Below the pieces are notes generated by a model. That model did not search any database. It saw only the letters and a program-made list of their open reading frames with translations, and was not told the DNA's origin. From Gammaproteobacteria bacterium (GTDB lineage Bacteria; Pseudomonadota; Gammaproteobacteria; Steroidobacterales; Steroidobacteraceae), in assembly GCA_027365225.1 (NCBI GenBank), contig DAHXNV010000003.1:1-64000 (forward strand): a stretch of DNA of 64,000 bases. Reading direction: 5' to 3'. A program made the position numbers and the translations under genes. Shown piece by piece: positions 27,086 to 36,522 of the stretch. Position 1 is the stretch's first letter. Each line of letters opens with the position of its first letter.

Positions 27086-27914
27086 AGTTCTCGCTGACCT
27101 TGAACAGACTCTCGGAATGTCCGAGGAAGAGCAGGTCGCCCGGACGCTGCAGCCGGGCGATCCGGGCGAACAAATCGCGCTGTGTTTCCTTGTCGAAGTA
27201 GATCACCACGTTGCGGCAGAAGACGGCATCCAATGGTCCTTTCATCGGCAGGGCGCCCATGAGATTGAGCTGCTTGAATGTGACCCGGGCGGCCACTTCG
27301 GGCGCGATGCGCCGGCTCACGGCGCCGTTCTCGCAGTGCTCGACGAAGAACCGCTGCAGGCGCTGCGGCGAGACGCCCTGCAGGCGCTGCGGCGGGTAGA
27401 TTCCGCGCCGCGCGCGCGCGAGCATCTCGGAATCCAGATCGGTGGCGAGGATCCGCACGTCCCAGTGCGCCGGATCGGGCAGTGTCTCGAGCACCGTCAT
27501 GGCGATCGAGTAGGCTTCCTCGCCGCTCGAGCAGGCCGCCGACCAGATGCGCAGGCGCCGCGCGTCCGCGCGGGCGGCGCTGAGCGGTGTCAGCCACGCA
27601 TCGCGCAGGTACTGGAAATGATGCGGCTCGCGGAAGAACGCCGTCAAGTTGGTGGTCATGGCGTTGCGCAGCTCGGTGCGCTCGCGCTCGTCGCGGCCGA
27701 GCAGCTCGCGGTAGTCGGCGAAGCTGCGCAACTGCAGGGCGCGCAACCGGCGGGCAAGGCGGCTGTAAACCAGCTCGCGCTTGTGCTCCCCGAGGTTGAT
27801 GCCGGTGAGCGATTTGACCAGGGTGCGCAGCTGCTGGAAATCCTCGTCGTCAAACGCGAATTCACGCAACCGGTTGGCGGTGGCGTCGCGCGCGGCGGCG
27901 ATCCTCGGGCTCAA
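27048..27914 (-). CDS. cheR: Chemoreceptor methyltransferase CheR
   Basis: CheR (288 aa) methylates receptor glutamates using S-adenosylmethionine. The N-terminal helical domain has [16 protein letters not shown] and [18 protein letters not shown]. The SAM-binding core has [28 protein letters not shown] and FCRNVVIYF. No ATG or GTG lies at the expected position. A TTG at 27914, overlapping the upstream stop as TTGA, gives the best length, so the exact start is uncertain by a few codons. MCP1 in the same operon carries a CheR-binding C-terminal pentapeptide. Confidence 0.94.
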   Translation of the reverse strand: MSPRIAAARDATANRLREFAFDDEDFQQLRTLVKSLTGINLGEHKRELVYSRLARRLRALQLRSFADYRELLGRDERERTELRNAMTTNLTAFFREPHHFQYLRDAWLTPLSAARADARRLRIWSAACSSGEEAYSIAMTVLETLPDPAHWDVRILATDLDSEMLARARRGIYPPQRLQGVSPQRLQRFFVEHCENGAVSRRIAPEVAARVTFKQLNLMGALPMKGPLDAVFCRNVVIYFDKETQRDLFARIARLQRPGDLLFLGHSESLFKVSENYALIGKSIYRRV

Positions 27915-28354
27915 AACAGTTCCACGCCGCCCTCTTCGGCATGCGCTCGCCCATGTCCGTGCCGAGCGCCGGCCGGCGTCGTCAGGTTGAACAGCATGCG
28001 ATGAGAGTCGATGGCGAAGTGGGCGCGCAGCCGCTCGCGCAGAGCCGGCCAATCGTCCCGCTCCTGCGCCGGCGCCGACCAGCCGCGGTCGCCGGCGAGC
28101 AGATCTCGCACCTGGGTCAGCTGCTGAGTCATGCGATCGTGGAACTGCAGGCTCTCGATGCAGGCGGCAAGCTCCGGCGCCAGATCCGGGGCGAGCGCCG
28201 CGATGCGCGCGATTGCCCGGCTCAGTGTCTCGATCGGCGCGAGCGAATCCTGGATCGCCAGCTCGATGAGCGCTGCGGCGGCCACGACCGCCGGCGCGAG
28301 CTGCGGGGCGTCGGTTGCGCTCGCCGGGGGATGCGTGTCTGTCGGTATCGCCAT
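27911..28354 (-). CDS. Small helical protein with a CheZ-like phosphatase signature
   Basis: This 147-aa protein belongs to no family I can name with certainty. It is mostly helical with an Ala-rich N-terminal half (VVAAAALIELAIQDSLAPIE). A helix near 66-86 reads IESLQFHDRMTQQLTQVRDL. Asp73 and Gln77 have the same spacing as the catalytic D143/Q147 of Escherichia coli CheZ and the D181/Q185 of the true CheZ in this window. No CheY-binding C-terminal helix like that of CheZ is present. It sits directly upstream of cheR with a TTGA overlap. A role in CheY dephosphorylation or receptor regulation is a hypothesis. Confidence 0.6.
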   Translation of the reverse strand: MAIPTDTHPPASATDAPQLAPAVVAAAALIELAIQDSLAPIETLSRAIARIAALAPDLAPELAACIESLQFHDRMTQQLTQVRDLLAGDRGWSAPAQERDDWPALRERLRAHFAIDSHRMLFNLTTPAGARHGHGRAHAEEGGVELF

Positions 28355-28413
28355 GTCCGGTTCGACTCGTTCAGGTCGTGCGCGTGGGTGCGCCCGGGGA
28401 GGTCGCGCGGGAC

Positions 28414-28749
28414 TCAGGTGTGCTTGGACTTGAAGATCTTGACCTGGTGATTGAACTCGGTGGCAATGTCCTCCAGTTCGCCCAAAGCCGCATTGTGCAG
28501 GCTGACCTGATGGCTCGGACTCAGCCGGTTCTGGCGTACCTCGAAGTCCAGACACTTCAGATAGATCTGAACGTCGCGGTCGTACTCCTTGATCGTCTGC
28601 ATCGCCGTGATCATCTGCTGCTCGCTCGCCGTCGCGCCGTCGGGAATCTTGCTCGGCGCGGACGGTAATCGGCACCCGGCCAGGGCCGCCGGCGCGGCGA
28701 GCGATCCGGCAATCGCCGCGGTGAGCAGGACTTGGTAGGGGAATTTCAT
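28414..28749 (-). CDS. Small exported protein of unknown function
   Basis: This 111-aa protein has a clear Sec signal peptide (LLTAAIAGSLAAPAALA, cleavage near residue 24). The mature part of about 87 residues starts with Cys-Arg-Leu-Pro, has the motif PSKIPDGATASEQQM and then long helical heptads (MITAMQTIKEYDRDVQIYLK) with a second Cys (CLDFE). Two cysteines could form a disulfide. I recall similar small periplasmic proteins with a PxxPDGxTA motif in proteobacteria, but no function. Its place inside a chemotaxis operon is unusual for an exported protein. Confidence 0.7.
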   Translation of the reverse strand: MKFPYQVLLTAAIAGSLAAPAALAGCRLPSAPSKIPDGATASEQQMITAMQTIKEYDRDVQIYLKCLDFEVRQNRLSPSHQVSLHNAALGELEDIATEFNHQVKIFKSKHT

Positions 28750-28792
28750 CAGTGGACCTCGTTGCAAGCGTAATGAGCGCAGAAGCGGCACC

Positions 28793-29155
28793 TCAGCCGA
28801 GCACCTTGGTGACCGTGGCGAGCAGCCGGTCCGGATTGAACGGCTTGACCAGCCAGCCGGTCGCGCCGGCGGCCTTGCCGAGCTGCTTACGTTCGAGCGT
28901 CGCCTCGGTGGTGAGCACGAGCAGGGGGGTGTAGCGGTAGTTGGTGCGCCCGCGCAGCTCGCGCACCAGGGTGATGCCGTCCATCTTCGGCATGTTGACA
29001 TCGGTGATGACCAGGTCGAACCGCTCCCGCTCGGCGATCCGCAGCGCCTCGACGCCGTCGGCCGCCTGCTGGACCTGGTGTCCGGCGCCGCTCAGCGTGA
29101 TGCCGACCATCTGCCGCATTGCCGCCGAGTCGTCTACCGCGAGTATCCGTGCCAT
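28793..29155 (-). CDS. cheY: CheY-like response regulator (second copy)
   Basis: A stand-alone receiver domain of 120 aa. It has the acidic pair at D8/D9, the phospho-acceptor Asp52 in VITDVNMPKMDG, the LTTEAT switch Thr region and the KPFNPD lysine. It is distinct from the other CheY at 41939-42325: this copy sits among receptors and the adaptation genes. It may act as a phosphate sink, or serve CheA signalling other than motor switching; the sequence cannot decide. Confidence 0.9.
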   Translation of the reverse strand: MARILAVDDSAAMRQMVGITLSGAGHQVQQAADGVEALRIAERERFDLVITDVNMPKMDGITLVRELRGRTNYRYTPLLVLTTEATLERKQLGKAAGATGWLVKPFNPDRLLATVTKVLG

Positions 29156-29193
29156 CGTCGTGCTCCACAGCCTGAGTCAGGGGGTTGCATCGG

Positions 29194-31866
29194 TCAGAAC
29201 TCCTGCCATTCCGAGTCCGCCTCGAGCGGCGGTGTCGGGCCGCGACCGATCGCGGCGGCCAGTTTCACCGCGCCGGCGCGCGGCGGCGGCGAGCTGTCCA
29301 TGCGCTCTCGATCGGCCCACGGCCGCTTCGAGCGCCGGCGCTCCCGGGGCGCGCTCGCCCGCGCCGGGCGCGGCGCCGGGGCGGACGGCATGGCGCGCGC
29401 GGCAGCACCGAGCGCGGCGTCGGCCGCGCCGACGTCAAAGCGCGCCAACATGTCGTTCAGCCCGCGAACCTGCTCGACCATCGACTGGGACGCCGCCGTG
29501 GCCTGCTCGACCAGCGCCGCGTTCTGCTGCGTGAGCTCGTCCATCTGCATCACCGCGCGGTTGACCTGCTCGATACCGACGGATTGCTCACGGGACGCGG
29601 CGGCGATCTCCGCGACGATATCCGAGACCTTCTTGACGGCCGCGACGATCTTCTCGAAGGTCTGCCCGGATTGCGTGACCAGGACCGAGCCATCCTCGAC
29701 CTTGCGCACCGAATCCTGGATCAGCGCCTTGATCTCCTTGGCCGCGGTGGCCGAGCGGCCGGCCAGACTGCGCACCTCGCTCGCGACGACCGCGAAGCCA
29801 CGGCCCTGCTCGCCAGCGCGGGCGGCCTCCACCGCCGCGTTCAGCGCCAGCAGATTCGTTTGGAAGGCGATCTCGTCGATCACGCCGATGATGTCGGCGA
29901 TCCGCTTCGAGGCCTCGTTGATGTCACTCATTGCGGCCACGGCCCGGCCCACCACGATGCCGCCCTTCTCGGCCCGGTCACGCGCCGCGACCGCCTGCTG
30001 ATTGGCCTGGGCGGCATTGTCGGCATTCTGCTTGACGGTCGTGGTCATCTGCTCCATCGATGAGGCGGTCTCTTCGAGCGACGAGGACTGCTCCTCGGTG
30101 CGCTGCGACAAGTTGGCGTTTCCGGCGGATATCTCGTCGGCGCCGCGGTGCACTTCGTTCGCCACCTGCTTGACGCGCGCGACGAGTTCGGCGGTCGTGT
30201 CGGCAAGACGGTTGACGCCCGCGCTCATGGCCGCGAAGAAGCCGCTCTTGCCCGCCAGCTCAATGCGTTTGTCGAGCTGACCGGACACCACCGCGGAGAG
30301 CATCTGCTGCATCTCCTGCTCTACGCCCACCTCCTGGGTCCGGTCGAACCATTCGGCGACCGTGCCGATGCGCTCGCCCTGGCCGCCGGTGACCGGATTG
30401 AGCGTCATCGCGAATGTATGGCCGCCGAGGGTGATGGTGGTGCGAGCCGTCTGCGTGAGTTTCTGGAGCACCTCGCGCTGGTGGGCCGGATCCTTGTGAA
30501 ACTGGTCCATGCTCGCGCCGCGCACGGCGGCAAGGCTGAATGCCGGCAGATCCTTGCGGATATCGCCCTCGGCGTTGCCCAGCACCTTCTCCAGGGCCGG
30601 GTTGAGGTACGTGATGCGATAGTCGCTGTCGGTCACCATGACGCCCGAGGAGACGCTGTCGAGCGCCTGGCGGATCCGGGCATTTTCCGCGGCGACGAGT
30701 CGCTCCCGCTCGATCTCGGCGCGCAGCTTGGTCTGCATGTCATCCAGCGCGCGCAGCACTTGATTCGGCTCGTCCGTGCCTGGGGCGTCGATCTGGCTGT
30801 CGTAGCGACCCGCGGCGATGCGCTTGAACACGGCGATGGCCCTGCCGATCAGCGCCGCGAGCCGGCCGGCAATCATCCAGGCGAGGGCCAGGGCGAAGGC
30901 GAGCGCAAGCAGGGTGATGCCGAGGCTGAGCGAGCGCGAGGCGGTCACTGCGCTCAGCCGCTGCCGTACGGAGGCCTCCATCGTCCCATAACTGGCATCG
31001 AGCAGGCGCTGGAGGCTCGCGGAGAGCGTTCTCGAGTCGTCGAACAGCTCGACGGACGTGATGGTTATCTTGTGCGCGTGCAGAATCTGCCGCCGGATGA
31101 CCGCGAAAGAGGCGTTGAACGACGCCAGCGCCGCGTTGAGCATCGGCAGGATCCTGCGGCGCGCGGCCTGCGAGGCGCCATTGAGATCACGCTCCGCCTG
31201 GGCGAAATCGCCGAGGGCCTCCCGATGGTAGATCTGCAGCGCGCGCCGATCCCCGCCGCCGAGGTAACCCTTGATGGCCGCGCTGGTGGCATACCACTGC
31301 ATCTGGCTGGCGGCGACCAGCGCGCCCGGTACGTCGCGGGTGGCGATCTGAATCAGTGCCGCGGTCTGCGGCGAGGGATCGACGTTCAGGGCCGAGTGGG
31401 CCACCACCAGGTGCCCGAGCCGCACGATGTGCCGGATCAGCACGTCGTGCGCGCGGACGGCCTGATCGGCGCCGAGCTTCGCTTCGCCGCGCTCGAGGGC
31501 CGTCCATGCGTGCTCGATCGCGTGCCAGCGGGCGGAGGCGCCGAGGGCGTTTCCGGCAATCGAATTGATGGCGTTGACCCGCGCGATCAGCGTCTTCATG
31601 CGCGCTTGCGAGGCCGCGACGTCCGCGGCGCGGCTGCGCTCGCCGGTGAGCAGCGCGAAAACCTCACTGCGATGATTGGATACCTCGGCGAGCACCGCGC
31701 CGAGCCGATGCGTGTAGCGCGCCGCCTGCAGCTCGTTGCGCGCCTGGCCCACCTCGAGGTTGGCCGCGCGCAGGTAGAAGACACCGAGCAGCGCGGTCGG
31801 CACCGCCATCGTCACCACCAGCAACAGCAGCTTCTGCCACAGTTTCAAGCGATTCAACAGTTGCAT
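29194..31866 (-). CDS. Methyl-accepting chemotaxis protein with PAS domain and CheR-tethering tail (MCP1)
   Basis: An 890-aa chemoreceptor. TM1 lies at about 11-31 ([20 protein letters not shown]) and is followed by a long helical periplasmic sensor (NIT-like, about 32-305) and TM2 near 310-332. A HAMP-like region, a PAS domain (about 400-500, [20 protein letters not shown]) and the signalling hairpin follow, with the conserved tip [20 protein letters not shown]. The C-terminal residues EWQEF match the xWxxF pentapeptide that tethers CheR or CheB in high-abundance receptors. It resembles the next receptor over its whole length. Confidence 0.94.
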   Translation of the reverse strand: MQLLNRLKLWQKLLLLVVTMAVPTALLGVFYLRAANLEVGQARNELQAARYTHRLGAVLAEVSNHRSEVFALLTGERSRAADVAASQARMKTLIARVNAINSIAGNALGASARWHAIEHAWTALERGEAKLGADQAVRAHDVLIRHIVRLGHLVVAHSALNVDPSPQTAALIQIATRDVPGALVAASQMQWYATSAAIKGYLGGGDRRALQIYHREALGDFAQAERDLNGASQAARRRILPMLNAALASFNASFAVIRRQILHAHKITITSVELFDDSRTLSASLQRLLDASYGTMEASVRQRLSAVTASRSLSLGITLLALAFALALAWMIAGRLAALIGRAIAVFKRIAAGRYDSQIDAPGTDEPNQVLRALDDMQTKLRAEIERERLVAAENARIRQALDSVSSGVMVTDSDYRITYLNPALEKVLGNAEGDIRKDLPAFSLAAVRGASMDQFHKDPAHQREVLQKLTQTARTTITLGGHTFAMTLNPVTGGQGERIGTVAEWFDRTQEVGVEQEMQQMLSAVVSGQLDKRIELAGKSGFFAAMSAGVNRLADTTAELVARVKQVANEVHRGADEISAGNANLSQRTEEQSSSLEETASSMEQMTTTVKQNADNAAQANQQAVAARDRAEKGGIVVGRAVAAMSDINEASKRIADIIGVIDEIAFQTNLLALNAAVEAARAGEQGRGFAVVASEVRSLAGRSATAAKEIKALIQDSVRKVEDGSVLVTQSGQTFEKIVAAVKKVSDIVAEIAAASREQSVGIEQVNRAVMQMDELTQQNAALVEQATAASQSMVEQVRGLNDMLARFDVGAADAALGAAARAMPSAPAPRPARASAPRERRRSKRPWADRERMDSSPPPRAGAVKLAAAIGRGPTPPLEADSEWQEF

Positions 31867-31911
31867 GGCGCGCGGTCCTGATGCTGATTCATGTGCGAGG
31901 CGCGTGCGCGC

Positions 31912-34452
31912 TCAGCGCGCGTCACCGGCGGCAACGGCGCGCCATTGCGGCTCGTCCGCGCCGGCCGCGGAGTCACCGGCCGGGCTCGGCGCCCCGGCCG
32001 TCTCGCCGGCGAGGCGGAAGCGTCCCAGGGTCTGGTTCAGATCGCCAACTTGACCGCTCATCACCCGGGAGGCCGCGATCGTCTCCTGCACCAGCGCGGC
32101 GTTCTGTTGGGTGATCTGATCCATCTGGATGACCGCGCGATTGACCTGCTCGATGCCGGCGGACTGCTCGCGCGAGGCGGCGGCGATCTCCGCGACGATG
32201 TCCGAGACCGTCTTGACCGAGGCGACGATCTCACCGAGCGTCTGGCCGGATTGGCTGACCAGGCGCGAGCCGTCGGCGACCTTCGTGACGCTGTCGTGGA
32301 TCAGGCTCTTGATCTCCTTGGCCGCGCTCGCCGATCGCCCGGCGAGATTGCGCACTTCGCTCGCCACGACCGCGAAGCCGCGACCCTGTTCGCCGGCGCG
32401 GGCGGCCTCGACCGCCGCGTTCAGCGCCAGCAGATTGGTCTGAAAGGCAATCGCATCGATCACCCCGATGATGTCGGCGATTTTCCGGGCCGACTCATCG
32501 ATGCCCGTGACGGCCTTGACGGCCCCGTCGACCACCGTTACGCCCTGCTCGGCCTGATTGCGGGCGGCGAGGGCGAGCTGGTTGGCCTGCGCCGCGTTGT
32601 CGGCGTTCTGCTTGACGGTGGTGGTCATTTGCTCCATGGACGAGGCCGTCTCTTCCAGCGAGGCGGACTGCTCCTCGGTGCGGGTCGAGAGGTTGGAGTT
32701 GCCCATGGTGATCTCTTCGGCGCCGAGGGCGATCTCGCGCGCCGCCGTCTTCACCCGCGATACGACCTCCGCGAGATTGTCGGCCAGGCGGTTGACGCCG
32801 GCGCCGAGCGCGGCGAAGAAGCCTCTCTTGCCCTCGAGAGCGATCCGGCGCGTGAGATCATCGCCCGTCACGGCCGCGAGCACCGCCTGCATCTCCCGCT
32901 CGACGGCCACCTCCTGAGTACGTTCCTTCCATTCCATGACCGTTCCGATCCGCTCGCCGTTGCGGTCGAGCACCGGATTGGTGGTGACCCGGAAGTCCAG
33001 GGCGCCGAAGCTGCGTTCCTCGATGCGCTCGCTGCGCAGCGCATCGAGCGCCCGGCGCTCCTCGGCGGGGGAACTCGCGAGCGAGTCCATGTTCGCGCCG
33101 CGCAGGAGCGTGGCGTCGAAACCGGGCAGTACGGCGCGGAACGCGTCGGCGTGGCCGGCGAAGCCGGACTGCGCCGCTTCGTTCAGATAGATGATCCTGT
33201 GTTCGGCATCGGCGAGCAGTACGCCCGTGGAAGTCTTGTCGAGAGCTTGGCGAATGCGGGAGTTCTCCGCGGCGATCACCCGTTCGTTCTCGAGCTGCGC
33301 GCGCAGTTGCGACTGCATGGCCTGCAGCGCCTGCAGTACCTGCCCGAGCTCGTCGCCGCGGCGCGCGTCGATATCGCTGTCGTAGTGGCCGGCGGCGATG
33401 CGCTCGAATACCGCGACCACGCGCCGCAGAGGGCTGGTCAGGGAATACTCCGTCGTCCAGGTGAGGGCGTGGATCAGCGCGATGGCGAGCAGCACGAGCC
33501 CGAGATCGACGTCGCGCTCGGTGCGCAGCGCGGCGATATGGTTGCGCAGAGCGCGGGCCGCGGCGGCGCCGCTCGCATCGAGCAGCCTCGTCAGGGCGCG
33601 CCGCCCGCCGGTTCCCTCGGCATAGAGCGCCGCGGTCGAGACGTTCAGACTCTTGGCGTCGATGATCCGGCCGGCCACGCTGCGGTAGAACCGATCGGCG
33701 GCGGCGGTGGCGGCGCGCAGGGCGCCGGTCAACGGGCCGCGCGCGCGCGCGGGCACTTCCGCGAGCGCATCCTTGATTGCGCTGAAATCGCCGAGCAGTC
33801 TGGCGCGCGCGATCGCGATGCCCATGCGGTCGCCGCCGCCGAGGTAGCCCTTGGCGGCGGCATCGACCGCGTATCGGCGCAGGGCCGCCTCGGCGCTGAT
33901 TGCCGCCGGTACGTAATCGGAGAGGATCTCGATGAGGCTGCGCGTCTGCTGGTTCGGATCGGAGGCGACACGCGAACCGGTTGCGACCGCACGGGCGAGG
34001 CGCGCGAGCCGGGCGAGCAGCCTTTGGTGCGCGGCGGCAACCCGCGCCGGCGAGGTCTGCGGGCCGGCGGTGGCGAGCGCGCGCCAGTGGGCGGCCGCCG
34101 CCCGAAAGTCCCGGCGCACGCCAAAGCGTTCCCCAAGCCGGGTATCGACCCGGTCCAGGCGTGCGAGCGCGGCGTCGGCTCGCTCGGTGGCCGCGTGCAC
34201 GGCCGGAGCGCTTGCGGTGTCGCCGCTGGCGAGCGCGTAGGCGCGCTGCTCATCGATGGCCACCTCGGCATACAGGCTGCCGAGGGCGCGCAGATAGGCG
34301 CTGCCGGCAAGTTCGGCGCGCGCCTGGCGCAGGGCGTGCCCCGAGGCGCGCAGATAAAAGAAACCGACCAGGGTGGCCGGCAGACTCATCGCCGCCACTA
34401 ACAGGGCGAGTTTCTGCCAGAGTCGCAGTCTGTCGAGGTTGAGAAGCTGCAT
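31912..34452 (-). CDS. Methyl-accepting chemotaxis protein with PAS domain (MCP2)
   Basis: An 846-aa chemoreceptor with the same plan as MCP1: TM1 ([20 protein letters not shown]), helical periplasmic sensor, TM2 near 290-310, HAMP-like segment, PAS ([20 protein letters not shown]) and the MCP hairpin with [20 protein letters not shown]. It begins [15 protein letters not shown], nearly the same as MCP1, so the two are tandem duplicates with diverged sensors. The C-terminus lacks the xWxxF pentapeptide. The ATG at 34452 is five bases beyond the end of MCP3. Confidence 0.93.
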   Translation of the reverse strand: MQLLNLDRLRLWQKLALLVAAMSLPATLVGFFYLRASGHALRQARAELAGSAYLRALGSLYAEVAIDEQRAYALASGDTASAPAVHAATERADAALARLDRVDTRLGERFGVRRDFRAAAAHWRALATAGPQTSPARVAAAHQRLLARLARLARAVATGSRVASDPNQQTRSLIEILSDYVPAAISAEAALRRYAVDAAAKGYLGGGDRMGIAIARARLLGDFSAIKDALAEVPARARGPLTGALRAATAAADRFYRSVAGRIIDAKSLNVSTAALYAEGTGGRRALTRLLDASGAAAARALRNHIAALRTERDVDLGLVLLAIALIHALTWTTEYSLTSPLRRVVAVFERIAAGHYDSDIDARRGDELGQVLQALQAMQSQLRAQLENERVIAAENSRIRQALDKTSTGVLLADAEHRIIYLNEAAQSGFAGHADAFRAVLPGFDATLLRGANMDSLASSPAEERRALDALRSERIEERSFGALDFRVTTNPVLDRNGERIGTVMEWKERTQEVAVEREMQAVLAAVTGDDLTRRIALEGKRGFFAALGAGVNRLADNLAEVVSRVKTAAREIALGAEEITMGNSNLSTRTEEQSASLEETASSMEQMTTTVKQNADNAAQANQLALAARNQAEQGVTVVDGAVKAVTGIDESARKIADIIGVIDAIAFQTNLLALNAAVEAARAGEQGRGFAVVASEVRNLAGRSASAAKEIKSLIHDSVTKVADGSRLVSQSGQTLGEIVASVKTVSDIVAEIAAASREQSAGIEQVNRAVIQMDQITQQNAALVQETIAASRVMSGQVGDLNQTLGRFRLAGETAGAPSPAGDSAAGADEPQWRAVAAGDAR

Positions 34453-34456
34453 CAGG

Positions 34457-35845
34457 TCATGCTCCGACGGCCGCCGAGAGCGCCGGTGGTGGCGCATGCG
34501 CGCCGGCGGTGGATCGTGCCGGGCGATCCAGCCGATAACGGGCCATGCGCCGATCGAGATCGCGAGTGAGCGCCGCCAAGTTGCGTGCGCCGGCAGTGGC
34601 GTGCTGCACCAGGGTCGCGTTCTGCTGCGTCAGCTCATCCATCTGCAGCACTGCGTGGTTCACCTGCTCGATGCCGGCGGACTGCTCGCGCGAGGCGGCG
34701 GCGATCTCGGCGACGATGTCCGCGACTGTCTTGACCGAGGCGACGATCTCCTCGAGCGTGTGACCGGACTGGGTGACGCGTGCCGAGCCGTCCTCGACCT
34801 TGCGCGCGCTGTCGTAAATCAGGCCCTTGATCTCCTTGGCGGCCGCGGCCGACCGGCCCGCCAGGCTGCGTACCTCGGTGGCGACCACCGCGAACCCGCG
34901 CCCCTGCTCGCCGGCGCGGGCCGCCTCGACCGCCGCGTTGAGCGCCAGGAGGTTGGTCTGGAACGCGATTTCGTCGATCACGCCGATGATGTCGGCGATC
35001 TTCTGCGACGCCTGATTGATCTCGAGCATCGCGGTGATCGCCTCATTGACGATCACACCGCCACGCTCGGCCTGCGCGCGCGCCGTCACGGCGAGTTGAC
35101 TGGCGCGGGCGGCGTTAGCGGCGTTCTGCTTGACGGTGGTGGTCATCTGCTGCATCGACGCGGCGGTTTCCTCGAGCGAGGAGGATTGCTCCTCGGTGCA
35201 CCGGGCGAGAGTGTCGTTGTTCGCGGCGATCTCATCGGCCGCCCGTTGCACCTGCGCGGCGGTCGATTGGATGCCTTGGACCATGCGCGTCGTGCTGCCG
35301 AGCAGGCCGTTGATGCCCTCGCTCATCGTGCGCAGGCCGGGGTTGTCGATGCGCGTGTCGAGCCGGTGGCCGAGTTCGCCGTCGATGGCCGCCGCGATCA
35401 CCGTGCGCGTCGCGTCCATCGCCCGCTGGATCTGCTGCGCCAGATGGCGCTCGACGGCGGGCGGCGGCGCCGCGCGATCGGATTGGGCGCGGGCACTCGC
35501 CCGAGCCGGACGGTCCAGATCGGTGCGCAGCTTCACGCGCACCGCCTCGAGTGCCGCGCCGAGTGCGCCGAGCCGGCCCGTCCCGGCCGGGGCGCAGATC
35601 AACGCATCGAGCTGGCCCGCCGCCAGCGCCTGCGCCGCGACGAGCGCGCCGGCGAGGGCGCGCTCGGCCGCGCGGCCCGTGAGGAAGGCCAGCGCCCCGC
35701 CGCCGGTCAGCGCCGCGGCAAGCAGCCACAGCGCCCAGGGTCCCGCGAGACCGCCAAGCAGTGCGGCGGCAACCGCGAGCGCCGGCACGGCCGCGAATGC
35801 GAGCAGCGAGCGCAAAGACAGGGGCAACTCATTCATACCGGGCAT
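34457..35845 (-). CDS. Methyl-accepting chemotaxis protein without periplasmic domain (MCP3)
   Basis: A 462-aa receptor. Two hydrophobic segments (about 10-30 and 36-57) are separated by only a few residues, so there is no periplasmic sensor. A cytoplasmic linker with a HAMP-like stretch ([20 protein letters not shown]) leads to a full signalling hairpin with [20 protein letters not shown]. It probably reports an internal or membrane signal, or works within a mixed receptor array. It lies 12 bases downstream of cheW. Confidence 0.9.
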   Translation of the reverse strand: MPGMNELPLSLRSLLAFAAVPALAVAAALLGGLAGPWALWLLAAALTGGGALAFLTGRAAERALAGALVAAQALAAGQLDALICAPAGTGRLGALGAALEAVRVKLRTDLDRPARASARAQSDRAAPPPAVERHLAQQIQRAMDATRTVIAAAIDGELGHRLDTRIDNPGLRTMSEGINGLLGSTTRMVQGIQSTAAQVQRAADEIAANNDTLARCTEEQSSSLEETAASMQQMTTTVKQNAANAARASQLAVTARAQAERGGVIVNEAITAMLEINQASQKIADIIGVIDEIAFQTNLLALNAAVEAARAGEQGRGFAVVATEVRSLAGRSAAAAKEIKGLIYDSARKVEDGSARVTQSGHTLEEIVASVKTVADIVAEIAAASREQSAGIEQVNHAVLQMDELTQQNATLVQHATAGARNLAALTRDLDRRMARYRLDRPARSTAGAHAPPPALSAAVGA

Positions 35846-35857
35846 GACCGACTCCCC

Positions 35858-36499
35858 TCATGCCGCGCCGGCGGCCGCCGTGAGGCCATCGACCGGTGCG
35901 CCGGATTGCGCGGACTCGCGGCCCGATGCGCCGATCCCGGGCGGCGGCCCGCCGGGGCCGTCGGTCACCTCCGCGTGATCGGCCTCGCGTGGCTCATCCG
36001 CGGCACCGGCCAGTCCCGCCAGATCGCGGCCGATCAAGCGGTCGATGTCGAGCAGTACGACCATGCGCTCGGCGATCGAGGCGAGTCCGAGAATGTAATC
36101 GGTAGCCCCGCGCGCGCCGAGCTCGGGGGCCGGCCTGATTTCGGCGATGTCGAGATCGACCACGTCGGAAACCCCGTCGACCACCACGCCGAAGTCGCGG
36201 CGGCCGCTCGGAGTGCTCACCGACATCACGATGATGACCGTGATCGCAGTGTACTCGGCGCGCTCGAGCGCGAAGCGCATGCGCAGATCGACGATCGGCA
36301 CGATCGAGCCGCGCAGGTTGAGCACTCCGAGCACGTGGGCCGGGGCGTGCGGAATCTTGGTGACCGCGGACCAGCCGCGAATCTCCTGCACGCGCAGGAT
36401 GTCGACGCCGTAGGTCTCCCCGCCGAGCACGAAGGTCAGTACCTGGCGTGACTCGCCGCTCGCGGCCCTCCCGTTCTCGTTGCTCATGCTGGTCGGCAT
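35858..36499 (-). CDS. cheW: Chemotaxis coupling protein CheW
   Basis: CheW (213 aa) links receptors to CheA. The core (about 18-160) has VLTFVLGGETYGVDILRVQE, VLGVLNLRGSIVPIVDLR and a terminal ILGLASIAERMVVLLDIDRL. An acidic, Gly/Pro-rich tail of about 45 residues follows the core, which is longer than usual. It lies between cheA and the receptor genes. Confidence 0.95.
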   Translation of the reverse strand: MPTSMSNENGRAASGESRQVLTFVLGGETYGVDILRVQEIRGWSAVTKIPHAPAHVLGVLNLRGSIVPIVDLRMRFALERAEYTAITVIIVMSVSTPSGRRDFGVVVDGVSDVVDLDIAEIRPAPELGARGATDYILGLASIAERMVVLLDIDRLIGRDLAGLAGAADEPREADHAEVTDGPGGPPPGIGASGRESAQSGAPVDGLTAAAGAA

Positions 36500-36522
36500 T
36501 GAGGTGGCTCCCCGCGGGCGGC

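Noticed and set aside
29700-35200. Large direct repeats in the three receptor genes
   Set aside because: The similarity is explained by the conserved MCP signalling hairpin and by gene duplication; there are no repeat ends or mobile-element features.
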